From positions 1 to 16,428 of the forward strand of contig JAJQID010000267.1 of NCBI GenBank assembly GCA_021199405.1: a stretch of DNA of 16,428 nt, in the 5' to 3' direction. Positions 6,674 through 12,905 of this stretch are shown here, piece after piece. The position numbers and the translations under genes were made by a program. The notes below the pieces were generated by a model, which searched no databases, had not been told where the DNA came from, and saw only the letters and a program-made list of their open reading frames with translations. This DNA comes from Lachnospiraceae bacterium. GTDB taxonomy: Bacteria > Bacillota > Clostridia > Lachnospirales > Lachnospiraceae. Within the stretch, counting starts at the first letter, position 1; the number at the start of each line of letters is the position of its first letter.

Positions 6674-6973
6674 TCAGAATGTCATATCCTTTCTGAATCT
6701 GCTTGCGCTTACATGCGCCAGACGCACGATCTCTGAATGGGGATTGGCGATCACACCATGGGATACCGGCTTTTTGATGCACTGTTTGCAGGCGGTTTCT
6801 ACAGCCTGTGTGACTGCCGCGACCTCGCCCTGCACCACCAGAGTCACCAGCCTTCCGCCCATTTTGCGCTCCCAGGTTACCAGCTCCACCTCCGCAGTTT
6901 TGCACATGATATCCAGCGCATCCATGGCCGCCGCCACACCGGACACTTCAATCAGGCCATATGAGCTTCCCAT
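6674..6973 (-). CDS. BMC-H shell hexamer protein
   Basis: Single-domain shell protein (99 aa) forming hexameric tiles. The BMC domain runs from YGLIEVSGVAAAMDALDIMCKTAEVEL through GGRLVTLVVQGEVAAVTQAVETA to the closing VIANPHSEIV at about residue 80. A roughly 15-residue tail rich in Arg and Ser follows. The pore loop region reads WERKMGGRL rather than the KIGSGL of its two neighbours, so the central pore should differ in charge. A CKQC pair lies in the second helix (about residues 63-66). GGAGG stands 7 bases before the ATG. It belongs to a run of four BMC-H genes between the alcohol dehydrogenase and pduL, and may provide a pore with a different selectivity; that is inference. Confidence 0.92.
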   Translation of the reverse strand: MGSSYGLIEVSGVAAAMDALDIMCKTAEVELVTWERKMGGRLVTLVVQGEVAAVTQAVETACKQCIKKPVSHGVIANPHSEIVRLAHVSASRFRKDMTF

Positions 6974-7012
6974 TGTTCTTCCTCCATTACTGACCTTTCA
7001 ACCCTGGTATCA

Positions 7013-7288
7013 TCAGATCTTCGGCAGAATGGACTCCACATCCTCGTGAGGCCTGGGGATCACATGGGTTGCGAACAGCTCGCCCAGCTGTGAAGCCTTC
7101 GCCGCGCCCGCTTCCACTGCCGCTTTCACTGCGCCCACATCGCCGCGGACCATCACGGTCACCAGTCCGGAACCGATCTTTTCCGTGCCAACCAGGCTTA
7201 CCTCCGCGGCCTTGGTCATGGCGTCCGCAGCTTCAATGGCTGCAGTCAGACCTCTGGTCTCGATCATTCCCAATGCTTCCTTTGTCAT
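7013..7288 (-). CDS. PduA/PduJ-like BMC-H shell hexamer protein
   Basis: Canonical short shell hexamer protein (91 aa), probably a main facet component. It begins MTKEALGMIETRGLTAAIEAADAM, has the pore segment EKIGSGLVTVMVRGDVGAVKAAV, and ends HVIPRPHEDVESILPKI, all as in PduA/PduJ. The start at 7288 is set by AAAAGGAGG about 9 bases upstream; a longer reading from 7327 adds 13 residues with no family match. Compared with the core of the extended shell gene at 6169-6618, about 71 of 91 residues agree and the DNA is also similar, so one arose from the other by duplication with the 6674-6973 gene between them. This copy lacks the N-terminal extension. Confidence 0.94.
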   Translation of the reverse strand: MTKEALGMIETRGLTAAIEAADAMTKAAEVSLVGTEKIGSGLVTVMVRGDVGAVKAAVEAGAAKASQLGELFATHVIPRPHEDVESILPKI

Positions 7289-7371
7289 TGTCCTGTCCTC
7301 CTTTTGGGAGCAATTCCTGCCCCTCATTTATCAGTTTATTATTGATTCTGATATTTCATGGTTTCCGAAGT

Positions 7372-7395
7372 CCGGAAGCGTCATCTTCCTTCCGG
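7372..7395 (-). other. Small hairpin between two shell genes
   Basis: CCGGAAG (7372-7378) pairs perfectly with CTTCCGG (7389-7395) around a 10-base loop, 15 bases after the stop of the 7411-7725 shell gene. No T-run follows. It may set mRNA stability between shell genes, but it is short and could be chance. Confidence 0.3.
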
Positions 7396-7410
7396 TCCCC
7401 GTTCTCCACA

Positions 7411-7725
7411 TTACACCTTGTCAAAGCCGCTGAGCTTCAGCATTTTACAGGTATCATCTGTGGGGTTTGGAATAATATAGTGCTGCACCACCCCGGACAC
7501 CGTCTTTGCCATCTCAATTCCCGCCTCCATGGCAGCCTCCACATCGGAAATGCTGCCGCGGAACTTAATGGTCACCAGCAGCGGTACCGGAAGAGAATCG
7601 GCGTTGGCAGGTTTATTCTTATCAAAGTTTTCCAAAGTCACGCTGGCTGCCTTACACCCGGCGTCCGCTGCCATAAAGGCGCAGACCAGGCCATATACCT
7701 CCAGAATTCCGACTGCTTGATTCAC
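7411..7725 (-). CDS. BMC-H shell protein with enlarged pore-side loop, GTG start
   Basis: Shell hexamer protein (104 aa) with a BMC domain from AVGILEVYGLVCAFMAADAGCKAASVTL to HYIIPNPTDDTCKML. Between the second strand and the third it has an extra stretch of about ten residues (FDKNKPANADSLP) before VPLLVTIKFRGSISDVEAAM, where standard PduA-like proteins go straight from the pore loop into the strand; this should reshape the face around the pore. It starts at a GTG, supported by AGGAGG exactly 8 bases upstream, and no ATG is available nearby. It is the first of the four shell genes after the alcohol dehydrogenase, with two small hairpins in the gap before it. BMC-H variants with this kind of loop occur in other glycyl-radical microcompartments, as far as I recall. 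Confidence 0.9.
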   Translation of the reverse strand: MNQAVGILEVYGLVCAFMAADAGCKAASVTLENFDKNKPANADSLPVPLLVTIKFRGSISDVEAAMEAGIEMAKTVSGVVQHYIIPNPTDDTCKMLKLSGFDKV

Positions 7726-7743
7726 GTTGGATTCCTCCTGTAA

Positions 7744-7793
7744 CGATCATATGCCCTTTGATCGCCGTTCCTTACTTTTCTCCATAAGAAACG
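7744..7793 (-). other. Two tandem small hairpins upstream of the GTG-start shell gene
   Basis: CGATCA (7744-7749) pairs with TGATCG (7759-7764). Immediately next to it 7766-7774 pairs with 7785-7793, nine positions with one G-U pair on the minus-strand RNA. They fill the 88-base gap between the alcohol dehydrogenase stop and the shell gene, ending shortly before its AGGAGG. They may separate the enzyme part of the message from the shell part; no direct proof. Confidence 0.35.
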
Positions 7794-7813
7794 CCGATGA
7801 ACCCTGTCTGCAA

Positions 7814-9028
7814 TTACTTATTGATAATCGCGATCTTTAAGCCCTGCATGGACAGGTTTGTCTTCAAAGCCTCGTTGATCTGATCCAGCGGGAAGGTATG
7901 GGTGATCAGCTCATCCATGGGAAGACCGATCTTCTTCGCGCCCTTCAGGAACTCAAAGGTGGTGGCATAATCTCTCAGGGTGTAAACCCAGCTGCCCACT
8001 GTGGTGATCTCCTTGGAGCAGATATCAAAGTGAGGATTGATGGTAGCATCACCGCCGTTGACAAAGAAGCCCAGCTCACACAGACCGCCGCCGTTGCGGA
8101 TAAACTTATAAATATTGGAGTGGCCCGCCGGAGAACCGGTGCACTGGAAAGCAAAGTCCGCCAGATGTCCGCCAAACTCATTGGCCACTGCGCCAGACAA
8201 CGCCTCAATGCCCTTATGATCCTTGAAATTCACCGTGCCGGTAGCGCCCATCTTTTTGGCGAAATCCAGTCTCTTCTGCTCGCCGTCCACCGCGACGATC
8301 TGCTGAATGCCCATGGTCTTTAAAACAGCGATACAGATCAGGCCGATGGGGCCGCAGCCCTGCACCACCACTCTGGAGTTAAACCGCAGGATATTGGTGG
8401 ATTTTGCCCGCTCTACCGCATGTACCAGTACCGCGCAGGGCTCAATCAGGACTCTGGAATACAGATCCAGGTCACTGACATTAAATACGGTGGAGCCGCC
8501 TCTGATGAAAATATAATCAGAGAACCAGCCGTTCAGATGATAATCATCATCCGGCAGAAGACCGTATACATCGGCTCCGCCCACATTCTGTCTGTTCAGA
8601 TCATACATGGTGATCTCCGGGTCATCCTTGAAAATCATGCAGGTGACAACCTTATCGCCAATATGCAGATCCTTGCCGGCGCTGTCCTTCTTTACGTTTT
8701 TGCCCATCTTCACGATCTCGCCGGTGCCCTCATGCCCCAGCGCAACAGGGATCAGGGAGAAGGGGTCTTTTCTGAATTCGTGAGCATCGGTGCCGCAGAC
8801 GCCGCAGCCCTCCACCTTCACCAGAATATCGTCATCCCCTACCGGCGGAATGGGATACTCCTTCACATCAAAGTGCTCCAGAGATGTCAGAACAGCCACA
8901 TGAGCCGTCTTCGGGATAGGCTGTCCCGCCGCGCTGCCAGCTGCACTGGAGACGCTGCTGCTCTTTCCCTCCATACTCATAAGAACCTGTCTGACAATAT
9001 CTTCTACGTTTACATTATTCAGATCCAT
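7814..9028 (-). CDS. Zinc-dependent (MDR) alcohol dehydrogenase with N-terminal encapsulation peptide
   Basis: NAD(H)-linked medium-chain alcohol dehydrogenase (404 aa), inferred to reduce propionaldehyde to 1-propanol, and perhaps lactaldehyde to propanediol, so as to regenerate NAD inside the compartment. Catalytic zinc ligands are visible as Cys78 (GCGVCGTD), His99-Glu100 (GHEGTG) and Cys198 (EPCAV). The Rossmann motif is QGCGPIG (residues 223-229), with Asp248 after the second strand favouring NAD over NADP. The usual four-cysteine structural-zinc lobe is missing; that region reads TCMIFKDDPEIT. The first 20 residues (NVEDIVRQVLMSM) form an amphipathic helix joined by a Ser/Ala/Gly linker, which is the classical encapsulation-peptide layout. 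AAAGGA lies 7 bases before the ATG. Canonical Pdu and Eut systems use iron-type PduQ/EutG instead. Confidence 0.92.
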   Translation of the reverse strand: MDLNNVNVEDIVRQVLMSMEGKSSSVSSAAGSAAGQPIPKTAHVAVLTSLEHFDVKEYPIPPVGDDDILVKVEGCGVCGTDAHEFRKDPFSLIPVALGHEGTGEIVKMGKNVKKDSAGKDLHIGDKVVTCMIFKDDPEITMYDLNRQNVGGADVYGLLPDDDYHLNGWFSDYIFIRGGSTVFNVSDLDLYSRVLIEPCAVLVHAVERAKSTNILRFNSRVVVQGCGPIGLICIAVLKTMGIQQIVAVDGEQKRLDFAKKMGATGTVNFKDHKGIEALSGAVANEFGGHLADFAFQCTGSPAGHSNIYKFIRNGGGLCELGFFVNGGDATINPHFDICSKEITTVGSWVYTLRDYATTFEFLKGAKKIGLPMDELITHTFPLDQINEALKTNLSMQGLKIAIINK

Positions 9029-9049
9029 TTTTTGATCCTTTCTATTACT

Positions 9050-9069
9050 CCGCCGACTGAAGTCGGCGG
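9050..9069 (-). other. Tight hairpin between aldehyde and alcohol dehydrogenase genes
   Basis: CCGCCGACT (9050-9058) pairs perfectly with AGTCGGCGG (9061-9069); in RNA the closing pairs would open to a small tetraloop. The GC-rich stem is 10 bases beyond the aldehyde dehydrogenase stop and about 21 bases before the next start. There is no T-run after it on the minus strand, so it is better read as a processing or stabilising stem than as a terminator. Confidence 0.5.
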
Positions 9070-9079
9070 TTTCTGATTT

Positions 9080-10465
9080 CTATCTGATACAAAGACTGTC
9101 CGTCATTACACAGCGTCTGCACTTGGTAAAGCTCTTGGCGCTGGTCAGGCCCTCGCCGGTACGGCTGGCGATGGTGAAGGTGGCGTAGCCCTCTCCCCCG
9201 AAGCCCAGCGCCGCGTAGGACGGTCCGTTCTTCACCAGGATGGCAGTGTCAATGGCCTTGGCATACCTGGTGATATTGTCCACATTCTTGGAATGAATAT
9301 GGGCGGAATGACGATTGCCATGCTCCAGCCAGACTGCCTTCTCCACCGCATCGTCAAAGTCCTTCGCTCTGACAATTCCCAGAATGGGCATCATCAGCTC
9401 GGTGGTAATCAGCGGATGCTCTTTTTCACCCTCGAAGATAATGCAGCGGATATTGTCCGGCACCTCGACGCCGATCATGGAAAGCAATACCTTCGCGGAC
9501 CTGCCCACACACTTGCGGTTTAAAGCGCCCTTTTCCGTGATCACGGTCTTTGCCAGCTTATCCTGCTCCTCCCTGGAGGCCAGATAACAGCCCTGCTCGG
9601 TGAGCATATAATGCATCAGCTCGTCCATAATGGAGGAAACCGCCACAACCTCCTTCTCTGCAATGCAGGGAAGATTATTGTCAAAGGTACAACCATTGAC
9701 GATGTCCTGCGCCGCCTTGCGGATATCTGCCGTCTCATCCACCAGTGCAGGAGGATTGCCGGCTCCTGCGCCGATGCCCTTCTTGCCGCTGGAAAGGACG
9801 GTGGTCACCACACCTGTACCGCCGGTGGCGACCAGAAGCTGAATGTCCTTGTGCTTCATCATATAATTGCTGGTAGCTACAGTGGGCTTCTCCACAGTGC
9901 AGGCCACATTATCCGGACCGCCTGCCTCCAGAGAGGCCTCATTGATCATATTGATGGCAAAAATGGTAGTCTTCACTGCCTGGGGATGGGGATTAAACAC
10001 CACCGTGTTGCCGCCGGCGATCATGCCGATGGAATTGCAGATGACCGTCTCACTGGGATTGGTGGAAGGCGTAATCGCTCCGATCACACCAAAGGGTCCC
10101 ATCTCCAGAAGCGTCAGCCCTCTGTCTCCGGACCATGCCGTGGTGGTAATATCCTCCGTACCCGGCGTTTTCTCCGCCACCAGAAGATGCTTCAGGATCT
10201 TGTCACCCACATTGCCCATGCCGGTCTCCTGGACGCCCATGCGGGCAATGGTCTCGGCATTTTCCTTTGTCTTCTTACGAATGTTGGAAATAATCTTTTC
10301 CCTCTGATCCATGGACATGTTGCGAACCACTTTCTGGGCTGCCTTGGCGGCCTGAACAGCGTCCTCCATCTCCACGAAGACACCGTGCTTGCCGCTGGGG
10401 CTTTCAGAGATCTGGAGCTTTGCCAGCACCTCCTGTACGATGTCATTTACCATTTGTTCGTTCAT
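9080..10465 (-). CDS. pduP: CoA-acylating aldehyde dehydrogenase, PduP/EutE-like
   Basis: Oxidises propionaldehyde with NAD and CoA to propionyl-CoA inside the microcompartment (461 aa, normal family length). The acyl-enzyme cysteine is Cys267 in TFDNNLPCIAEKE. The nucleotide-binding part is seen in GPFGVIGAITPSTNP and in the ATGGTGVV turn, with AGAGNPPALVD following, all typical of the EutE/PduP group. Residues 1-18 (MNEQMVNDIVQEVLAKLQ) form the amphipathic encapsulation helix with a short SESPSGK linker. The ATG at 10465 is chosen since AGGAG lies 8 bases upstream; a GTG two codons earlier would leave only 2 bases. The C-terminus CRRCVMTDSLCIR is cysteine-rich. It works with PduL for CoA recycling and with the alcohol dehydrogenase for NAD recycling. 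Confidence 0.94.
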   Translation of the reverse strand: MNEQMVNDIVQEVLAKLQISESPSGKHGVFVEMEDAVQAAKAAQKVVRNMSMDQREKIISNIRKKTKENAETIARMGVQETGMGNVGDKILKHLLVAEKTPGTEDITTTAWSGDRGLTLLEMGPFGVIGAITPSTNPSETVICNSIGMIAGGNTVVFNPHPQAVKTTIFAINMINEASLEAGGPDNVACTVEKPTVATSNYMMKHKDIQLLVATGGTGVVTTVLSSGKKGIGAGAGNPPALVDETADIRKAAQDIVNGCTFDNNLPCIAEKEVVAVSSIMDELMHYMLTEQGCYLASREEQDKLAKTVITEKGALNRKCVGRSAKVLLSMIGVEVPDNIRCIIFEGEKEHPLITTELMMPILGIVRAKDFDDAVEKAVWLEHGNRHSAHIHSKNVDNITRYAKAIDTAILVKNGPSYAALGFGGEGYATFTIASRTGEGLTSAKSFTKCRRCVMTDSLCIR

Positions 10466-10484
10466 ATTCACAGCTCCTGTCTGT

Positions 10485-10499
10485 ACGGCATTTTGCCGT
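10485..10499 (-). other. Small hairpin before the aldehyde dehydrogenase ribosome binding site
   Basis: ACGGCA (10485-10490) pairs perfectly with TGCCGT (10494-10499) around a three-base loop, ending 7 bases ahead of the AGGAG used by the aldehyde dehydrogenase. It lies in the 110-base gap after the HbpS-like gene and could affect loading of ribosomes or mRNA cleavage. The short stem makes chance possible. Confidence 0.3.
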
Positions 10500-10575
10500 G
10501 CTGTTTTTACTGCTGTCCTGAATGCACATCTGCTCCGCCCTTAAAGGCAAATACAGCTGCTGCATATCTGATGCT

Positions 10576-11118
10576 TCAGGATTCCAGCGCCATCTGTGCG
10601 AATACCTCCTCCGCGTAATGAGCAAGGTAAGTATCCTGCTCGGCCGTTCCTCCGCTTACTCCAAAGGCACCGACGATGGCTTGATCCATTTTTAAAGGTA
10701 CACCGCCGCCGAAAATCACAATTCTGCCGCCGTTGGTATACTGAATTCCGTAAAGCGGCTGCCCCGGCTGGCTTAATTTCCCCAGCTCCTCCGTGGACAT
10801 CTGAAAAGCGATGACGGTATGGGTCTTATTGAGGGCTACATCGTAGCTGCCCATAAATGCACCGTCCATGCAGCGCACTGCCACCGGATTGCCATGGGCG
10901 TCCGCCACCGCGGTAACCACCTTCATCCCCATATCCTGTGCCTTCGCTTCCACCTTTTTCATCAGAAGCTCCGCGCTCTCCAGGGTGATACTGGCGGTCC
11001 GGCGAGTGAGTCGGGAACCGGCCGCTCTCCCGATTCCATTTTCAGCAAGAACCGAACGGACGGTCTGGGCGATGACCAGATTGGCACGGTCCATGCCCTC
11101 GGTCTCTCCCGTGCTCAT
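10576..11118 (-). CDS. GlcG/HbpS-family (PduO C-terminal domain-like) protein
   Basis: A 180-aa protein of the heme-degrading/GlcG/HbpS family (formerly DUF336), the same fold as the C-terminal half of PduO. The domain runs from about residue 40 (ITLESAELLMKKVEAKAQDMGMKVVTAVADAHGNPVAVRCMDGA) through NKTHTVIAFQMST to the glycine-rich GGRIVIFGGGVPLK and GAFGVSGGTAEQDTYLAHYA. The adenosyltransferase half of PduO is absent, consistent with a B12-independent locus. Its role in these compartments is not established; heme or flavin binding has been suggested for relatives. The N-terminus has a helix (ANLVIAQTVRSVLAENG, 12-28) that resembles the encapsulation peptides of its neighbours. Its ATG overlaps the aldolase stop by one base (TAATG), so the two are translationally coupled. 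Confidence 0.86.
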   Translation of the reverse strand: MSTGETEGMDRANLVIAQTVRSVLAENGIGRAAGSRLTRRTASITLESAELLMKKVEAKAQDMGMKVVTAVADAHGNPVAVRCMDGAFMGSYDVALNKTHTVIAFQMSTEELGKLSQPGQPLYGIQYTNGGRIVIFGGGVPLKMDQAIVGAFGVSGGTAEQDTYLAHYAEEVFAQMALES

Positions 11119-11951
11119 TATTTCATTCCAAGCTGAGCCAGCACCTGTTTGGTGATCTCTGCCACCACCTCGGGGCTGACATCCTTCGCTTCATTATTCA
11201 CAGAACCGGTGACAGCGCCCACATTGGAGGAAGAGCAGCCGCCGCCGCAGTTATGGCAGTTCTGTCCATCCTTATTCAGGCAAAGGTTGGCAGGATGCTT
11301 GCCCGGCATACCGAACTTTCTGCGGATCTCATACAGCTTCTCCACAGTCGCCTTGTCAAATTCCTTGGGGCCGCCCAGCTGCTTTGCCTTGTAAAGAAGC
11401 TCCGCGTAAAACTCCACAGACTCGGTCTTATAATAAGCCGCCGTCAGGTCCGTGGACCAGGTCAGAGTACCGTGACTCTCCAGCAGCACCGCGTCATAAT
11501 AAGGAAGGTATTTCTCCAGATTGTCCGGAATCTCCATGGTGGAGGGAGTGCCGTACTCAGCGATCGGCACGCAGCCCAGTGCGATAACCGCTTCCGGCAT
11601 AATCGGCTGGGTCAGCGGAATACCGGCAATGGCAAAGGCCGTTGCATAGGTAGGATGAGCATGAACCACCGCTCCCACATCCGGTCTCTTTTCGTACACT
11701 CTCATGTGCATCTTGATCTCAGAAGAAGGTTTGAAACCGCGATTGGCCTGGATTACATTGCCCTTCTCATCCACCTTGCAGATAAATTCCGGGGTCATGA
11801 AGCCCTTGGAAACACCGGTAGGTGTGCACAGAAATTCGTGATCATTCAGCTTGACGGAAATATTGCCGTCATTGGCAGCTACCATGTTTCTGTTGTAGAT
11901 TCTCTTGCCGATGTCACAGATCTGCTGTTTCAGTTCGTACTCATTTACCAT
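11118..11951 (-). CDS. fucA: Class II (FucA-like) ketose-phosphate aldolase with C-terminal encapsulation peptide
   Basis: Zinc aldolase (277 aa) of the AraD/FucA family, inferred to split L-fuculose-1-phosphate, or a related deoxyketose phosphate, into DHAP and lactaldehyde. Glu78, His97, His99 and His160 (SSEIKMH, VVHAHPTYA, LESHGT) keep exactly the spacing of E. coli FucA Glu73, His92, His94 and His155. The catalytic domain ends near residue 218. It is followed by a linker with Cys224, Cys232, Cys235 and Cys239, then a Val/Ser/Asn-rich stretch and a final helix (SPEVVAEITKQVLAQLGMK) that resembles encapsulation peptides. Putting the aldolase inside the compartment marks fucose/rhamnose-fed GRM loci rather than free propanediol users. 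AAGGAGG lies 10 bases before the ATG. Substrate is inferred, since family members also use rhamnulose- and ribulose-phosphates. Confidence 0.9.
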   Translation of the reverse strand: MVNEYELKQQICDIGKRIYNRNMVAANDGNISVKLNDHEFLCTPTGVSKGFMTPEFICKVDEKGNVIQANRGFKPSSEIKMHMRVYEKRPDVGAVVHAHPTYATAFAIAGIPLTQPIMPEAVIALGCVPIAEYGTPSTMEIPDNLEKYLPYYDAVLLESHGTLTWSTDLTAAYYKTESVEFYAELLYKAKQLGGPKEFDKATVEKLYEIRRKFGMPGKHPANLCLNKDGQNCHNCGGGCSSSNVGAVTGSVNNEAKDVSPEVVAEITKQVLAQLGMK

Positions 11952-11994
11952 TTTTCTGATTCCTCCTTGAAATAATTAGGTAATGTTTTTTATG

Positions 11995-12513
11995 TTAAAT
12001 GTTGATTAACTGCCTTTCATTCTCCTGCGATTCGCTGCTGAGCGGGTGAGGGGCTGCTTCCTCCTGCTCCCAGGGAAGCACATCACCATCCTCCCGCAGG
12101 TACTCCAAAAGCTCTGCCACGCCTTCTCCGGCCTTCGAGTCCACAAAAAAAATCTTCTTGCAGCCTGCCAGCCGAAGCCACTTCGCGCTCCTCTCCGGAT
12201 TGGCTCCCGGGACATCGATCTTGGTCACAATACCGATCACCTCCCGGTTGCACATACAGGTCACATTGGGCGGATACAGGGAGTAGGGCTCCGTAGCCGA
12301 AAGCAAAAGTCCCACAATCTGCGCCTCATAGGTGTAAAGCGCCAGCGCATGTCCCAGCGTATGCGTCTGTAAATACTCTCCCGGTGTGTCAATGATCACA
12401 TCAAAGTTATTGATATACTGAGTCTTATGATAGGTAATGGTATTTCCTCTCATCGCCTGGGTCAGCGTCGTCTTGCCGCACTCACTGCGCCCCATGAAAA
12501 TAATCTTTTTCAT
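11995..12513 (-). CDS. pduV: PduV/EutP-like small GTPase
   Basis: Ras-like P-loop NTPase (172 aa) of the PduV/EutP group, which associates with microcompartments and in Salmonella PduV affects their movement and placement. The P-loop is GRSECGKTT (8-16), switch II is DTPGEY (from Asp42), and the guanine-specificity motif is TKID (97-100). ATEPYSLYPPN between them is usual for EutP/PduV. About 20 polar C-terminal residues (EEAAPHPLSSESQENERQL) extend beyond the fold. PduV is believed to bind the outside of PduU, and the PduU-like gene directly precedes this one, with only 13 bases between. The ribosome binding site is weak, so translation may depend on the upstream gene. Confidence 0.9.
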   Translation of the reverse strand: MKKIIFMGRSECGKTTLTQAMRGNTITYHKTQYINNFDVIIDTPGEYLQTHTLGHALALYTYEAQIVGLLLSATEPYSLYPPNVTCMCNREVIGIVTKIDVPGANPERSAKWLRLAGCKKIFFVDSKAGEGVAELLEYLREDGDVLPWEQEEAAPHPLSSESQENERQLINI

Positions 12514-12526
12514 GCCGTCGCTTCTC

Positions 12527-12904
12527 TCATGTCTTGGTCACCGGGCAGACAGTATATCCCAGCACATTCTGCACATAGGTCAGAATGGCCTTCACCGCCG
12601 CTTCCACCTCGGAAACCGATCCGGTAATGATCAGGGACCCACTGAACCTGTCCACAAAGCCCAACTCCGCGCCGGAGGACTTGGCCGCGATATCCGCCAT
12701 GATGATCGCCGTCTCCGCCGGAGAGACCGTCAGAACCCCGATGGCGGATTTTACATACTCCACCCGGGGATCCAGTCCCAGCTTCTCGTAAAGGATCGGG
12801 TCCGGATTGGCGATGATATGCGCCAGTGTAATCTGCCGCCCAGGCACCAGCTCCTGTACAATGCGCTGTTTTCCGTTTTCTGAATCTTTATCTAAAAAAG
12901 CCAC
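12527..12904 (-). CDS. pduU: PduU/EutS-like circularly permuted BMC-H shell protein, GTG start
   Basis: Shell hexamer protein (125 aa) of the permuted PduU/EutS type. After a short polar N-terminus it has GKQRIVQELVPGRQITLAHIIANP (17-40), the segment that forms a small beta-barrel plugging the hexamer pore. The BMC fold follows with AIGVLTVSPAETAIIMADIAAKSSGAELGFVDRFSGSLIITGSVSEVEAAVKAIL. The start is a GTG at 12904 with GGAGG 5 bases upstream; that Shine-Dalgarno overlaps the stop region of the activase gene, leaving only one base between stop and start. PduU is a minor shell part thought to dock PduV, whose gene is next. Its place right after the dehydratase and activase differs from canonical pdu order. 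Confidence 0.93.
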   Translation of the reverse strand: MAFLDKDSENGKQRIVQELVPGRQITLAHIIANPDPILYEKLGLDPRVEYVKSAIGVLTVSPAETAIIMADIAAKSSGAELGFVDRFSGSLIITGSVSEVEAAVKAILTYVQNVLGYTVCPVTKT

Positions 12905-12905
12905 A

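Noticed and set aside
6585..6905. Minus-strand open frame overlapping the 6674-6973 shell gene
   Set aside because: Different frame of a clear BMC gene, Gly/Arg-rich with no family match, and it overlaps the start of the next shell gene.
9611..10618. Long plus-strand open frame of 335 codons opposite the aldehyde dehydrogenase
   Set aside because: Antisense shadow of a well-supported gene; the product is His/Leu/Arg-rich with no domain pattern, and it runs across the end of the HbpS-like gene.
10576..11118. Full PduO adenosyltransferase
   Set aside because: Only the C-terminal GlcG/HbpS-like domain is present; the N-terminal cobalamin adenosyltransferase half with its ATP-binding motif is missing.
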